In this document: in pieces, positions 34,630 to 47,024 of the stretch
Numbering within the stretch: position 1 is the first letter of the stretch
Layout: every line of letters starts with the position of its first letter
Origin: Echinostoma caproni
Lineage: Eukaryota > Platyhelminthes > Trematoda > Plagiorchiida > Echinostomatidae
Assembly (NCBI GenBank): GCA_900618425.1
Contig: UZAN01039481.1
Span: 28,440-92,439 of the forward strand
Direction: 5' to 3'
DNA: 64,000 nucleotides
The notes under the pieces: model-generated
Seen by the model: only the letters and a program-made list of their open reading frames with translations
Told to the model about the DNA's origin: nothing
Database searches by the model: none
Made by a program: the position numbers and the translations under genes

Positions 34630-36350
34630 GCCTTGTTTGGAAGTAGCGATTTTTTTTACCGGTCGAGGGGAGCAGTGAAAAACCATTTATGAACAAAAAT
34701 GTGGACTTCAGGGGAACAACTGATGGTTGAGTGCATCTTTTCAGTTGATTTGAATTTCCTTTCTACCATAAACGTGCACTTGCACGATTCAGCAACGCAA
34801 GTGTTAACGGCCGTCACAAGCAACCGACAGCGCACGGTTGCAAGCCAAGCATAGGCCAAATACCTGTCTAACTAGCGATATGTTTTGCTAAGCGATTTTA
34901 GTGACCTTCCATGAAAGAGGTTTATTTTTTATGGTGTTTGTTTAAGCTTTTCCTAGTGCAAAATGTCATTCCTGTCACAAAAGCTCTGCGAATGAACCGG
35001 TCAAATATAACGACTTAAGGTCGTTCAAAGTTGGTATCCGAGTGTCCGGCTCGGCGGGCAGAAAGGGCTCAGTGGTGTAGCCAGCGAGGTTCATGACAAC
35101 ATGATCGAAAGAACGGAGTCACGAGTCCTCAGAAGTATTTTCGGGGTAAAACGTTTTCGTCTGTTCACGTTAGTGTTGTAATCCCTGAGGATTATTCCTC
35201 TTACTTGTTTTGCAACATCGAACAACAAGTGATTCCTCGTCTATCACTTCATCAAAATAGCTAAGGGTCGGCTGAAAAAGCTCTAACCTAATGTAGACCG
35301 GCTGAAAGTTCGGGAAACGTGATGTGGGCACACTTTGACAGTTAGCTCCGTGCCCCACGAAAATGTTTGAGCCCAATCGTTTGCAGCTTCAAATTGGGTT
35401 GAGGTCATAACAAACATACCAACAATATTAAGTGCAATTGACTTTGGTTAATAATGAGTGATACTCATATCAGATAACTCATCACAGAAAACCTGCGTAC
35501 ACTTTCCATCTGGTACTTAGCCCCGGGAGTGACAACTGTTTATTTGTTACTAATTTAAAACTTGAGTGACTTTTCAAGCATAAATATCTGTTATATACAT
35601 GTATTGTGAACCGAGGACCAATAGAGATATTTTCGGCAGAATGATACCAACATATCCCAAGCAATAAAAGGCATATTATTTGAAAATAAAGATTATTTTT
35701 GTGATTCTGCACTCACAAGTTGCCCGTACCAAAACAATTGTGTCTTTCTTCGCAAGCAGTCAATGTGGGGGAGCACTTTGCTAAGGTAGATAAATGAAAC
35801 ATTTGATGCTTGTACGGACAATCATAAGATAACAAAATACTGATTCTAGGGACTGTGCAAGTTTGAGGTGCATCCGTCAGTAATGCAATTATTTATTGTA
35901 TACTGATTTTTGACAGTAAAAGTGAGACCGATTGTATCCTGTCATCGCTTTCAAGCATGGCCTTGAAATCCGGGCTGCTAGACAGCAAACGCAAAATTTG
36001 TATCCCGTAATTTCTCATAGTTTCACATGTTCGATGGCGAATGAAAATTTAAAAAAGTCTTTTTTCGGAAGAAAGCTCTTAAAGTGCTCGGTTCATAGGA
36101 CACGATCCATCATCCTACAACAAAGATACTTTTCAGAGCTAAACAAATGGACGTTTATGTTTGAATAATTTCCCGTATGGATTTAAAGCATCTTCCAAAT
36201 TCGAATTCAGTCTACTGTTGCTACAAGAGTACAGTAATAGAAACTTTCCATTGAACCCAAACCGTATTGTGTCTAGCTCAATCCATGATTTATACTGAGA
36301 GTATTCAGGAGCAGTCATGGAATAAAAATCCGGCCCACCCTTGAGTGTAC
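34630..36350. other. Interval with no recognised gene
   Basis: No conserved domain seen. A minus-strand frame at 35482-35712 begins with a signal-peptide-like hydrophobic stretch (IICLLLLGICW), but only with a GTG start, so it is not called. Confidence 0.3.
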
Positions 36351-36352
36351 AG

Positions 36353-36659
36353 ATATACAGATAACCGTACTTTCGACCGAGATGTTCATCCTAAATTGTT
36401 CAGTTTTTCCCGGTTAATTCCACAAATTTGGCATGAAGTGTGGTATATTGCTTTTGTCAAGACCAACCACTACTTCTATATTTGTTCGCTGGAAAACCTC
36501 CGAAACCGTGGACTACCTCAAGGCCGAATGAACACTGACAGGTTTGATTACGATGTTATTGACAATGTTTATTGTGTGTTGCTACACAACGTCTCTTCAA
36601 TGGAATCCTTTTGTTTAACTCCCTCTCGAACCACGCATAGTGTTATTTCTTTCGAATGA
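36353..36659 (+). CDS. Possible exon, unidentified
   Basis: After TTGAGTGTACAG (ending 36352) a frame is open for 101 codons in phase 2 to a TGA. It is rich in Arg, Phe, Tyr and Asn (LIPQIWHEVWYIAFVKTNHY). A donor GACAG|GTTTGA at about 36541 would shorten it. There is no family match, and the length is near the upper end of chance expectation. Confidence 0.2.
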
Positions 36660-37075
36660 TGATTTTCAACTTCAACCATTTGAAACGAGGACGATTAAGG
36701 ACCTAACCGTCTGAACACTAGTGTCACAAATATGATTTGTAAGCAACTGATACGTCGACACTAACACTGAATGCTTGTTCCAAACATGTTGTTATCAAAT
36801 AAATTTTAGCAGAATAAATTTTAATAACAATCATGAGCCTTTGTTTGCTACTGCATGTGCTAGCCAAAGTGTTCTCATCTCATTTATGCTTTGCTCGACA
36901 AGGTGTAGACCAAAACTAATCAATTTCAGTACCGTACTCTCACGAATAATGTCCAATCGATGGCCTGGGCGGCAGCGGCTTAGATGAATTTGTATGTCAG
37001 AAGGTCGATTTGTTAGGTAAATGCTTTTTGGAGAGGGGGGGGGGATTTTACGTTACGTGTTACGTATGCCACCAG

Positions 37076-37229
37076 CTAGAGCCTTCTGATAGGTTCAGTG
37101 ATAACGAGAAGTACCGCAAAGTACCTGTAGTGCTATTGAGGGACGTTTATCAAACCCATCGGATCTTTATGTTTCCTCCTGTTGCATGGAGAAATCATTA
37201 TTCGCTTTTACATTTGGGACAAAAGTCAG
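37076..37229 (+). CDS. Possible internal exon, unidentified
   Basis: Acceptor TATGCCACCAG and donor AAGTCAG|GTATTA bound 51 open codons, phase 0 to 1, reading LEPSDRFSDNEKYRKVPVVL and on to WRNHYSLLHLGQKS. The upstream G-run at 37036-37047 lies in the putative intron. No partner exon was found. Confidence 0.2.
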
Positions 37230-37234
37230 GTATT

Positions 37235-38335
37235 ACGAAAATTATTGGACCATGTATGTACCATAAAATATTGTGAAAAAAGATTGTAATCTGTCTTTAT
37301 TACGCACTTTTAAATCCGGTTAAAATTAAAGCCGTCTCCAGGGCACGTTTGTCCGTACGTGACTAACTTTTGTGATTTAATCTCAGTGGTTCTCAGAACT
37401 GTGGAGCTGTTTTACCTTGTTACCGAACACGCCTCTGCTCGTAATCTATCATTTTAATCCAAGTGAATGTCAGCTTGCTGGAGATTTTTCCCTACGAGAG
37501 TGTTTAGAGTATTTGGAGGAATGAACGTTTCTCCTTTTGTTTAGAATTTATCCACATTATTACTGGATTCACTATTTCAGTTTTATTAGGCTACTCTATT
37601 ATCGGGAATATTGTGAGATTTGGGGCAATTTGCTGGCGTGAGTGTGAAGTCCAATGTTAATGTTTTATCCGATTTGATGCCAAGTTCCAATAATGCACGG
37701 TTTTTACAAGCATAAGTGGACGATAAGGTTGAATGATATGTGGATTTAATTTCACCAGAATATTGGAAGAACTGTCAATTCCATTTATGACTTGCTTAAG
37801 GTTGCAATAATACTTTAAATTTTATTTTTTAATGAATTTGCCAGTAAAATGCGGTATTTAGTCGATTGGGATGGCACTTAGGTCAACGGTTTTCAAAGGC
37901 GAACTTTGATCTCTCAAAGGCATCATAAACACTCAACATGCACGCTACTTTTCAGTAATTGATTTTGGTAAGCTGACAAGAAATGTTAAATATAATGCCA
38001 ACAACCTTAGATAGGTTAAAACATTCACCATGAAAATTTATTTAGTAGAGAGAATCAGCCTCTATTTTTCTCTTAACCAAATATTTTGAACGTTTATGAA
38101 ATATAAGTTATCTTTCGATGTTGCATTAAATCTAATGGTACTATAAGAGAAATAGGAACCATAAAGCGGGGGTAAATTCCGCAATAACTGCTCTTTACCC
38201 ACAAATATCGATATACAAATGCGATATTTGGAACTGACATGCATTGCTTCCTTTTGAGTCATTTTGCAGGACCCATACTTGAACAGAAATCGCAGTTCTT
38301 TTGACCTCGTTGTTTCTCATCAGCTTTGCCATCCC
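37235..38335. other. Interval with no recognised feature
   Basis: AT-rich, stops at chance density, no repeat copy or element motif seen. Confidence 0.35.
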
Positions 38336-38339
38336 ATTG

Positions 38340-38477
38340 ACACAACTGAGGACCAAAATGGGAACCCCACAGGCGCCATGCTTACCACTCCACCAGCACT
38401 AATGTTGTCTCCTCGGTTGGTGACGAAATGTTCGCAAATAAATTGCTAAGCTCGGCAAATAGGTGAAATAGAATTAC
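38340..38477 (-). repeat. Dispersed repeat family R2, single minus-strand copy
   Basis: Read on the minus strand it gives TTCTATTTCACCTATTTGCC, then GAGCTTAGCAATTTATTTGC, CGTCACCAACCGAGG and an AGTGCTGGTGG end. A GGCGCC...TGGGG segment follows. The copy at 47 kb has a matching GCGCCAATGGGG at the same place, so the unit extends past the core. Confidence 0.75.
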
Positions 38478-38883
38478 ACAACTGTTTACCACAGCCAACA
38501 AAACTTCCTGTCACGGCAGTCTATACTGCTTCCACCCTCAGTAACCAAGCATAACGTGATCCCAAACATAATTAAATGATGTTGACTAGAGTGATTTATT
38601 ACTAAAACGTGGACCAATTCACAACAAGTGGTCTTTGCTCTTTAGCGAGCAATGCACTCCCTACTTTACAATCCCTTATTCCTCCCAATCACACGTCATG
38701 TGGTTGACTTATTACGAATTGCGCCGGAAAAAACTGTTTTAGCGAATTATTCATGCCTGACTGCATTAAACGCTTGCCAGCGTACGCGACATTATAGATG
38801 CTGGCTAACATAGAATAGGATAATGGAATGGCAGACTGCCTTCACACTCCAACAAAACGGTATCGGTATATACACAAATTCGT

Positions 38884-39213
38884 TTGTGGACTGAGGCGTT
38901 CAAACCGGACTCAATACATTTTAAAAGCTTTATATATGAAGATTTCATTTGGTTCAAATACATGCTCTTATCAGTACAAGTGCTAGTTGTTGCTGAGCGC
39001 ATAAAATATTTAGTTTCTTTGACTTTCCGTTTCACACCTGTCTTGTTCCAACTGAAGTTGGTTCTGTCCCAAGTGTTTCTGAATGCCCATGAAATCCACA
39101 GTTTGATATCCTTTTATATTGTAGCTGACAACCACTGCAAAGTTGTCTCATCTCCACTCGTTTTTCATGAAATCAAACAGAGAGGATTCCTAGCAGAAAC
39201 TGGGAATATCTGA
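38884..39213 (+). CDS. Long open frame with possible terminal exon 39125-39213, unidentified
   Basis: The frame is open for 109 codons. A good acceptor, TCCTTTTATATTGTAG, lies at about 39124, so only the last part (DNHCKVVSSPLVFHEIKQRG and nine more codons) may be exonic. The middle is hydrophobic. No family was recognised. Confidence 0.15.
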   Translation: MWTEAFKPDSIHFKSFIYEDFIWFKYMLLSVQVLVVAERIKYLVSLTFRFTPVLFQLKLVLSQVFLNAHEIHSLISFYIVADNHCKVVSSPLVFHEIKQRGFLAETGNI

Positions 39214-39833
39214 AGAAAGAGTGCCACGAAACTATACGGAAATGATAAAACAAAGTATATTTGCCTTCTAATGACAAGCTAAAGGGGTTATCACAATCGC
39301 AGTACGAAAATCAACGTGCTGTATTTCAAGTTTCCCAAACTATTTTATATGTTGGAAGACATCCCCGGGAGCTTGTACCTGATTGCAATGCAGTAATGTT
39401 TGGCATATCGTATAGAATACATTGGTACCTGCTATAAACTCTGCAAAAAATTGAAACGCTGCTAAGGCTAAGCGAGTTTCACTACTTTCGACGATTCCAG
39501 GTCCAAGATCTTGATTAGCTCTTAATAGTAGATAATACTGGTGAATTTATTGTTGCGTAATTTTTCTTTCGTTCCATTCGTATTAGATCTTCACAGTCAA
39601 CATTTGTCTGAGAGCCAAGGAATAATGGTTCAAACAATTAGATAACACTGAAAAAGGCTGAAATCTGTTTTATCTGTGCATCAATCAGCTCCACTTCATT
39701 TACAAGGAGGGAAGAAGCGCTTCAGAACAGAAAAGCAGTACACGTAAATCACGATGATACCCATATCATTTTGATGTATATAAGATAAATCAAGTGATTC
39801 GACAAATGGACACGTATTATTAATTCCTGGAGA

Positions 39834-40222
39834 TTACCCAGGAATACCAGTAGCAAATGTAGACAGAGGACTCAAAATAAAGGAGCTATGTAAACTTTTG
39901 GAAAATTCTGAATGAAATGCAGTTCTGCATGCAAGTTTACCCCTATAGTATGCCGAATAATGCAATGAAAGAAAATTTAAAGGAAAAGAAACAATTAACC
40001 TTTCAAAGAGAAGCATACTCAAAAATGTATTGTTTTTAGTTCCATTAAGTAGCCATGACAATACATTACACACACTGTGCCAATCTATGCGTCCACAAAA
40101 GCAATCATCCCAGCATTTTAAAAGTTTGTTGAACACCGTTCCGGGATTGTAGAATTGTATTTTATCCAGAAAACCAGGCACAGGATACTCGGAATACTCA
40201 GAAGTTTTATTCAATTGACAGA
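39834..40222 (-). CDS. Possible gene end, unidentified (exons 40000-40222 and 39834-39942)
   Basis: On the minus strand an exon 40222-40000 follows GTGATTACAG and ends TTTGAAAG|GTTAATT after 73 codons. A 57-nt intron with a long pyrimidine stretch ends ATACTATAG. Exon 39942-39834 then has 35 codons plus TAA. The phases agree (AG|G). The intron is a multiple of three and has no stop, so the frame is also open as one 132-codon block. The product is helix-like with clustered Trp and Cys (LLKCWDDCFCGRIDWHSV). No family was recognised. Confidence 0.25.
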
Positions 40223-40754
40223 CTGTAATCACATTTGTTTATTTTCTATGATGAACGCAGGGGGACTATCGCGGCTTCATGTCCACGGAGACAGTTGACT
40301 TGAAGCGTGTTTAAAAACCTCTGAGTATTTTTTATTTTCATTTTAGAGTTAAGAATGAAACTTCAAGTATAGCCTATTCGGTATGCGACAAAATGGGTGT
40401 CCTGTGCATAAATGAGTGTCATTCTATACAACACGATATAGGTTTTTCCTTCAATTCAATCAGTCTGTATGACAAACTATTAGAGCAATTTTACCCAAAA
40501 TTATTTGTTATTTATTATTCAGGATCAACTTTCGAAGAATTTTGTTAAAGAAATATGTTTAAAGATGACCGTGTTGTTGTGAAGGCAAATATATTCGGGA
40601 GTAAATTGTCTGATCCTGAGCACCTATATGGGGAATTTGCTCGGCATGACTATCAGAATAGAACTTCCCTTGGGTGTGATTAGTTTGATATAGGTTAGTA
40701 AAAGATATGCGTGTTTTGTGTACACTCGCAGTCATCCACTCCTGTGTGTATTAA

Positions 40755-41303
40755 ATGGGACCCAACGATGCAAAGAATGAATGTCAGTCTGAAAAATGCG
40801 GTAATGTATTCCGTAATTTTGTGATCAATTGGCAGATACACGGCCTATTTTTCGGTCAACGTGTTTTATTTTCGCGCCCCTGGCATGATACTGATGCATG
40901 CTGGAATCATTTGTCTCAATTGTGCTTCATGGTTTATGCTGACCAGTTCATGCAAGGTATGCTTGCAGCTTCCGACAGTTTATTACGGTCGGTGATATCA
41001 TAAGGGTGAAGTTAGTTTGGCAATATGCTTAAAAGAAGAATACGTTTTTCCTACTTTGAATCGTGCGAATGACACAGGGACGGAAGACGTCTAATGTCTT
41101 CTGTTTGGAGGCCTTCCGATGCGGCTGCAACGTAGCAACACAAATTTGTTTTTGATTTCTCCACATCGTTATGGGCACAAAACCATGTACTCAGACTCGG
41201 CATTACACAAAGTGCGTATAAATGTCAATATGAGTCATCCTTTTCTGGTTAAAATGAAAAGTAAAACGGTTCCCAAAATAACTTTACTCTCACTTGAATA
41301 AAG
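40755..41303 (+). CDS. Possible complete two-exon small gene, unidentified (exons 40755-40956 and 41195-41301)
   Basis: An ATG at 40755, directly after an in-frame TAA, opens 67 codons ending ATGCAAG|GTATGC. A 238-nt intron ends CATGTACTCAG. The second exon, in phase (G|AC, Asp), has 34 codons and ends in TAA at 41299-41301. AATAAA overlaps that stop at 41298-41303. The predicted protein of about 102 residues has five Cys and four Trp in its first half (NECQSEKCGN, RPWHDTDACWNHL) and a basic second half. There is no signal peptide and no recognised family. Start, splice sites, stop and poly(A)-like signal in order make this one of the better models here, but it remains unproven. Confidence 0.3.
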
Positions 41304-41563
41304 AAATTATAGTGGAAACAATACGTGGTGGAGAACAAATTGTTTATGATCATGGCAGGACATAATATAGCGTGATAATAGATACACAAGAAGCAAGAAA
41401 AAATGTTACACTCCTGAGGGTTCTAATCTGGATCCAACCGTGTTTCAGCTTGTGTAAGTAATCTGTGTCAAATAATGAAGGATTTGTTTATTTTTTCAAG
41501 ATGCCGTAGACCCGAGAGTGGGAGAGGGTTAAAGGCGTGCGCAACTGATTCTGGGGAATCCGA

Positions 41564-41997
41564 ATGTTTAGACCTTTCACCTTGGGTAAAATGCGTCGCT
41601 TCACATATATTGATTATCTGCTTTTAATATTGTTAATGGGTTTAAACGTGTTAACAACAACCAGTGGGTTATGTGAATCCCCACGGTGTGAAGATATCGC
41701 GTCCGTGAATACTTTAATTTTTCTAGTGATTAACCAAGTCGCATAATGTTCAAGATCGCAATCAAATAAGCACCTGGTCATGCTTGCAAGCCACCAGGTC
41801 TCATATTGCCAGGTTAATGGGTGCGCAAACAAAAAACTGCAGATAGTAACACTCCACTTGAAACGAAACGCAATTTGATATGAACTGTTTCTTTTGTGCA
41901 GCTTAGTGTGATCTATTCTCTGCCTGCGATTGTCTTCCTTGAATTGTTGGCTTCAGTGTGTTTCGTCAGCGGTTACCGAACACATAAAGTCTTATAA
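41564..41997 (+). CDS. Possible two-exon gene for a small membrane or secreted protein, unidentified (exons 41564-41704 and 41902-41997)
   Basis: The frame from ATG 41564 (or ATG 41591) encodes a signal-peptide-like start: basic MRR, then YLLLILLMGLNVL, then TTSG. It is followed by CESPRCEDIAS and a possible donor GCGTCC|GTGAAT. The next strong acceptor, GAACTGTTTCTTTTGTGCAG (ending 41901), opens in phase 0 a second hydrophobic segment (LSVIYSLPAIVFLELLASVC), then VSGYRTHKVL and TAA. The donor is mediocre. The mature peptide between the hydrophobic parts would be only about a dozen residues, so a lone-TM or GPI-anchored micro-protein is possible. Chance is also possible. Confidence 0.25.
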
Positions 41998-42341
41998 ATA
42001 GAACTTTTCGGAAAGCCATTTTGTGCTTGAACACCGCGCTTGGAGCGGTATTTATTATACAGATCGTTTGACGCGCCTGTTTTTAGTAAATTGTTTGTCA
42101 ACTAACGCCATAGCTTTCTTTCATTAGAGCGGTGAGAAACTGGGAAAACGAATGCATTGTTCGTTCATCGTCAGTTTCTCGTGCGTAAACAAATGAATGC
42201 AGCAGTCACTTCGCCGACTTAGAAAGACGACTCAATTTACTTGACAATTTCCCTTCTGTTAACTAACAGTAAAACATAAATTTACATGGACAGCGTTCAA
42301 CTACTCTAGCAACCGATTTATGTTCACATTTACATTTATCG

Positions 42342-42670
42342 NNNNNNNNNNNNNNNNNNNNNNNNNNNNNNNNNNNNNNNNNNNNNNNNNNNNNNNNNNN
42401 NNNNNNNNNNNNNNNNNNNNNNNNNNNNNNNNNNNNNNNNNNNNNNNNNNNNNNNNNNNNNNNNNNNNNNNNNNNNNNNNNNNNNNNNNNNNNNNNNNNN
42501 NNNNNNNNNNNNNNNNNNNNNNNNNNNNNNNNNNNNNNNNNNNNNNNNNNNNNNNNNNNNNNNNNNNNNNNNNNNNNNNNNNNNNNNNNNNNNNNNNNNN
42601 NNNNNNNNNNNNNNNNNNNNNNNNNNNNNNNNNNNNNNNNNNNNNNNNNNNNNNNNNNNNNNNNNNNNNN
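42342..42670. other. Assembly gap (329 Ns)
   Basis: Unlike the first gap, its edges share no obvious identical sequence. Open frames through the Ns are artefacts. Confidence 0.95.
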
Positions 42671-43229
42671 AAAATTTGAAAAAATAAATTTGGAGTTTAG
42701 GTTACTGAAACAAACATAAAGATACAAATATACAACATTTGCACTGGTAAAAAATGCAAAGGAAGATAGTGATGTGCTCCAAAAGTATCGATAAGCATTG
42801 ANGCCACTGTTGTTCGTTGGGTCAAGTTAGTTCCCAGTCAATTTTAAGTGTGATTCACACTCATTTGGGTGGTACTAGACATAATACAAACTTAAGTTAG
42901 CAGTTCCGGATAGTTTATCGTGTTTTTATCGACTGAGATCGAATACACCAGAAGCCGTACAGGAGTATATTTCATGCTCTTCATTTATCTGGCACATAGA
43001 CACCGTTCGCCAGAAGAAATAACACAAGATAAGGCGCGCCGTTTCAGTGAAGAATTATTCAATAAACTAGAGACTACCTGAGTGCAAAACGAGCAGGTAG
43101 ATTTCAGCAGCAGAGCTCTAACGGAGTCCGCGAACCATGGAAAAGTCCGAATGTTTCGTCAAACCGTACAAAATCTTCATATATCCGAGATTCATGGGAT
43201 CAGCTGAATATAAGGTAGAAGCAAGTGTG

Positions 43230-43295
43230 ATACGGTGCTCTTTGGTGCCGTAAAATAGCCCCTTCATGCAACAAACTTGGGTTAGATTCCCGAAT
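43230..43295 (+). repeat. tRNA-like sequence (possible SINE head)
   Basis: Box B is GGTTAGATTCCCG from 43280, preceded by CCCTTCATGCAACAAACTTG, which looks like an anticodon arm and variable loop. Box A is poorly kept. Confidence 0.35.
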
Positions 43296-43791
43296 TATCC
43301 GTGTCATTGAAAATGCCTGCGGTTGTCATACAAATACATACAATACCGTTGAATTAGTAAACATTTCCCTAATATATGGATCAAAAATCAATTTATCCGT
43401 AGATTTTGATATAATGTCAAGTGCATTTTTTCAAATTGATTTCGTTATGAATGTTTTTATGAAGCACAAAGGAAAGCATTCAAAATAAGTAAAAAAATAT
43501 AAAATGAAATATAAGTAGGCAATCGATTTTTTTTAATTCATTAGTCTAATAAACATAAAAGTAAACAGGATAATACATTGCCATCGAAACTTTCTGCAAC
43601 CCGTTTGCAACATCTTTTAAAAATAGACCTGTATTGTCGTATATAGTTTTGGTTATGGAAAAGTGTAAAACGGTGGAAACAGGATAGTGAGAAAGTTTTA
43701 TAACGGAGGACTGAAAGAAAAATAAGAAACCTGTTGACGAATGAATACAGTATTGATCAGGCTTTTCAAAATCTACTGCATAGACAGCGAT

Positions 43792-43879
43792 GAAACTCAA
43801 ATGAATTTGCGTTTAGGATTGCAACAGAACAACGATCGTTCTGATGGAGATGCAGATTTTCAAATTGAGCCAAGTGGTA
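43792..43879 (+). CDS. Possible exon, unidentified
   Basis: After ATCTACTGCATAG the frame is open in phase 1 and acidic (DETQMNLRLGLQQNNDRSDG). It can end at CCAAGTG|GTAACG or run on to a stop at 43974. No partner exon was found. Confidence 0.15.
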
Positions 43880-44899
43880 ACGATGTGCGAGACAAGTTTA
43901 CGTCCAGTTACACTCCATTTCATAAAATATGCCAAACGAATTTTAACGCAAATCATATGAATGTAACAAAATAATATGAGAAAGGCAAATGTGCGAAGTC
44001 TTGGCTCCGTACTCGACCAGCCAAGGGTTCATATGCGGGCGTTTTTGTATAGTACTTCGAATTTTGATGTTGGATCGTAACTCTTATCACTGTGTTTTAA
44101 AGATGTCCTCTAGCTTTGAATGTTGACGTAGTAAAGCATGGGGAACCATAAGGAAGCATTTTAAAACTGCTTCACACAAATCGGTACTCCTAACCAGTTG
44201 TGAAGTTGTATTCTCAAGTAATCGTGTAAATATGAGTACACCCGAAGGGACGCAGAAACTACAAGGGATGAATATAATGCGAAACGTGTACACGGGTTGC
44301 AATGAGATTCTTGGGATGGATTTACAATGGGCGTTTCTGAAAACATCTTTTAAGACAACAACGGTATAAAATATACAACAGAACATAGTCAGATTCGTTA
44401 TCTTGGTACAAATCGTGTTTTAATAAACTGAACTTATGTGCTTTCCTCCCATTCTGTTTTTCACTGCCAAAAGACTGCTATAGGAGGAGGTTTCCTATAC
44501 CCATAAATAACAAGTTATAGAATCCCTCGTCGTTGTTCTTGGTGTGGTTTGTCCTGTCTCGAAGTTGTGTTTTACAGTATTTTGGAACCCTCGATCTCAA
44601 AATTGGAATTATGTTAGAAGGTGGAAATTTCTACTAATTATGGGTTTTCGTTTGATCTAAATAGACAATGTCATAATATATACTACGGCGATAATGTCTC
44701 TGAAATACTAATGACAGTGATTTTATATATGCTTCCAGGAGTGTTAGTATATGACATGGCACATGAAATGCTGCAATTTTCGTTTCATCTGAGAGAACCG
44801 ATAAAGATATTTCGGTCTGCATCAAGTTATCATTTATTTATTTTTTGAAATCTATTTCTCTTCCAGAAGTCAAAGATGTTCTCCGTGAAATACATAAAT

Positions 44900-44956
44900 C
44901 ATGTCAAGTCCAGCCAAACTAATCTTTGTGCACCCGAAGGGTGAATTTTCAACGAC
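44900..44956 (-). repeat. Dispersed repeat family R3, copy 3
   Basis: Minus-strand reading: TTGAAAATTCACCCTTCGGG, then TGCACAAAG and a GGACTTGAC end. It matches the two copies at 11.6 and 12.8 kb. Confidence 0.5.
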
Positions 44957-45159
44957 GTTTTTTGATAAAACAGTGCTAGGAGGAAATTGCATTAGAGTGA
45001 GAATAGGTTAAACAAAAACAGCAGCATACTGCAAACAAGAGGACGATAGCGATTGATTAGAAAAGAATATATATACTAAATGGTGAGCTGTTCCACCAGA
45101 CCTGTAGTAATTTGTGCCCGATTCACTCAGGCGAGTGCAAGAAAAGGGAGGATGCTATT

Positions 45160-46690
45160 TCAGTATGTGACGCTGCGTGCTAGAATGAGCTTATAATGGC
45201 AGCAGGTACGGGGTTTGGGCACGGATTTTAGGTCATTGCACAGTCGGTGATCTTCGTTGTTCAAGATTATATTGACTGTTCTTTCACATGCGTCAAAGTG
45301 TTTGCACAAAATAAAATCAACCAGGACGTTTATGGCCATGCCACTACATCGGGAAAGAGGTTTAGGAATCTGGAAATGGATATGAAATCTTTTTCTTTCA
45401 ATCTGGAAAAAAAATACAGGGGGCCAGGACAGCCAATGAGGTAGCATACATGCGACCACGAATTTCTAAAATTCATTTAGGGAAACCTGAAATTAAAAAA
45501 AAGTTTACGAACACTGTTGTAAACGTTCTCTACATGTCTGGTCCAAATGAGATTTTGGAATAGGACAACTCCGCGGTGTTTAACTGAGTCAGCTTTAGGA
45601 TACAGTAACGACGAGGTCATGTAAATCATTAGAACTAGTTGATTAACGGGAGTGAGTTTCGAGGTTGAAGCAAACATAAATACATTTGTAAGTAGTAACC
45701 ATGAGCGATCGGTGTAGGGTCAAACTAAAAAAGTTGTCTACACTGCCCATAAGTTGGTGGAAAGGTACATCGTTATCGAAGAGGGCACCCAATCGCCACA
45801 TCGTCTGTCAGTGAAGTTGGTTGGGACATGCATGTTGTCTATGTACAGAGAAAAAAGGGAGACAAAATGGTACCCTGGAAGACATCATAATTCACATAAA
45901 ACGTCGACGGAGGTTTACCACTGTATGCGGCTAATTGCGTTCTAAAAGAAAACTAATTAACAAGAACGTTTAATACAGCGGATCCTAAGCTGCATTCAGC
46001 AATACGTTGACTGATGATGCAACGGACGAATGAACCAAAGGCTTTGGCATAATTAAGAAAAAACGCGAGCAGTGAGCACTCTTATCTAAAACTGTAGCCG
46101 CAGAAGGGACAATATACGCGACAACGTCAACAGTAGAAAGGGATTGTTTATCAGCAAACTAGAGAGAATAAAGTACATTAGAGACGGTGGTCATATGGTT
46201 CAACAGCAGTCTTTCAAAGACTTCCAACATGACTGAGGTTCAAGCAATCGGTCGATAGTTTGATAAAAACTCTTCTTTGGAATGGGTCTCACCCGGGAAA
46301 CTTCCCCCAATAATCCGGGATTGTTCCAAAGGACATAAATGAGTTGAACTACTTGCAATGTGTGTTTCACTGTGTTCGGCACAGGTTTTCAATAAACTGC
46401 GGCTAACGAGAAGGTACGTGAGCCCCTCTAAACCTAATTAGCTTCAACGCTGCAAATATCAATCAGAGCAAAAGGGTTGGTGTTTTCAGGGGAACTGAAA
46501 ACGGAAGGTGGAGAAATGGAACCAGAGGAGACAGAAGACTGACCACTAAATTCTTCTAAGTCAGGGCAAGAGCTCCTACGTGTGCCACAGATTTGCTTAA
46601 ACGCCGACCACATCGCGTGACAGCTCTGGTTACCTAGAATAGCCTCAGCAAACATCCCATTCAAGGGTTGAATCTCTGGCTTGATAGAAG
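45160..46690 (-). mobile_element. Non-LTR retrotransposon, linker plus reverse transcriptase to C-terminus, decayed
   Basis: Minus-strand reading from about 46690: a linker with HAMWSAFKQICGTRRSS, then VRPIPKK near 46300 and NYRPIA with SVMLEVFERLL near 46265-46215. A STVDVVAYIV block follows near 46125. Near 45910-45860 there is a degenerate SRVPFCLPFFSVH with the QG lost. Then come GVVLFQNLIWTRHVENVYNS near 45575-45515, a CMLPHWLSW block near 45450, and a C-terminal TVNIILNNEDHRLCNDL with CCHYKLILARS to about 45165. The catalytic YxDD is not recognisable. Many frameshifts. The C-terminal blocks resemble those of the 9.4-11.5 kb element, so both probably belong to one clade. The 5' endonuclease is absent. 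Confidence 0.75.
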
Positions 46691-47024
46691 CAGTAGTCGT
46701 TTACGACCGCAGAACCTGCCATCCGTATATAAAATAATCTTCTCACTTCAATGACGTTTCAGAAGAGTTAGTGATAATTTGCCAGTGCAGATATGTACTG
46801 TCTCAACGAGGCAACAAAAACTGAAACAGTTTTGGTACCGGTGGGATATCCGTATCTTGAAGAGTTATTGCAAATGGCAGAAAAACAGAGAAATCAGTTG
46901 AGGAGATCATATCTTGGAGTCGAAATAGGCGATCATGGGTAAAATTCCTCTTTCATACTGTCTGCGATGTTATCTGTGGACGAGGAAAACGTTTACTATA
47001 TATCTCAGGGTGAAACATAATTGT

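Noticed and set aside
34061..34696. 211-codon minus-strand open frame, the longest without Ns
   Set aside because: It runs through the R2 inverted pair, so much of its length is repeat sequence. Only the part at about 34250-34390 looks protein-like, and the plus strand offers an equally good spliced reading there.
42263..42727. Open frames through the second gap
   Set aside because: Almost entirely Ns.
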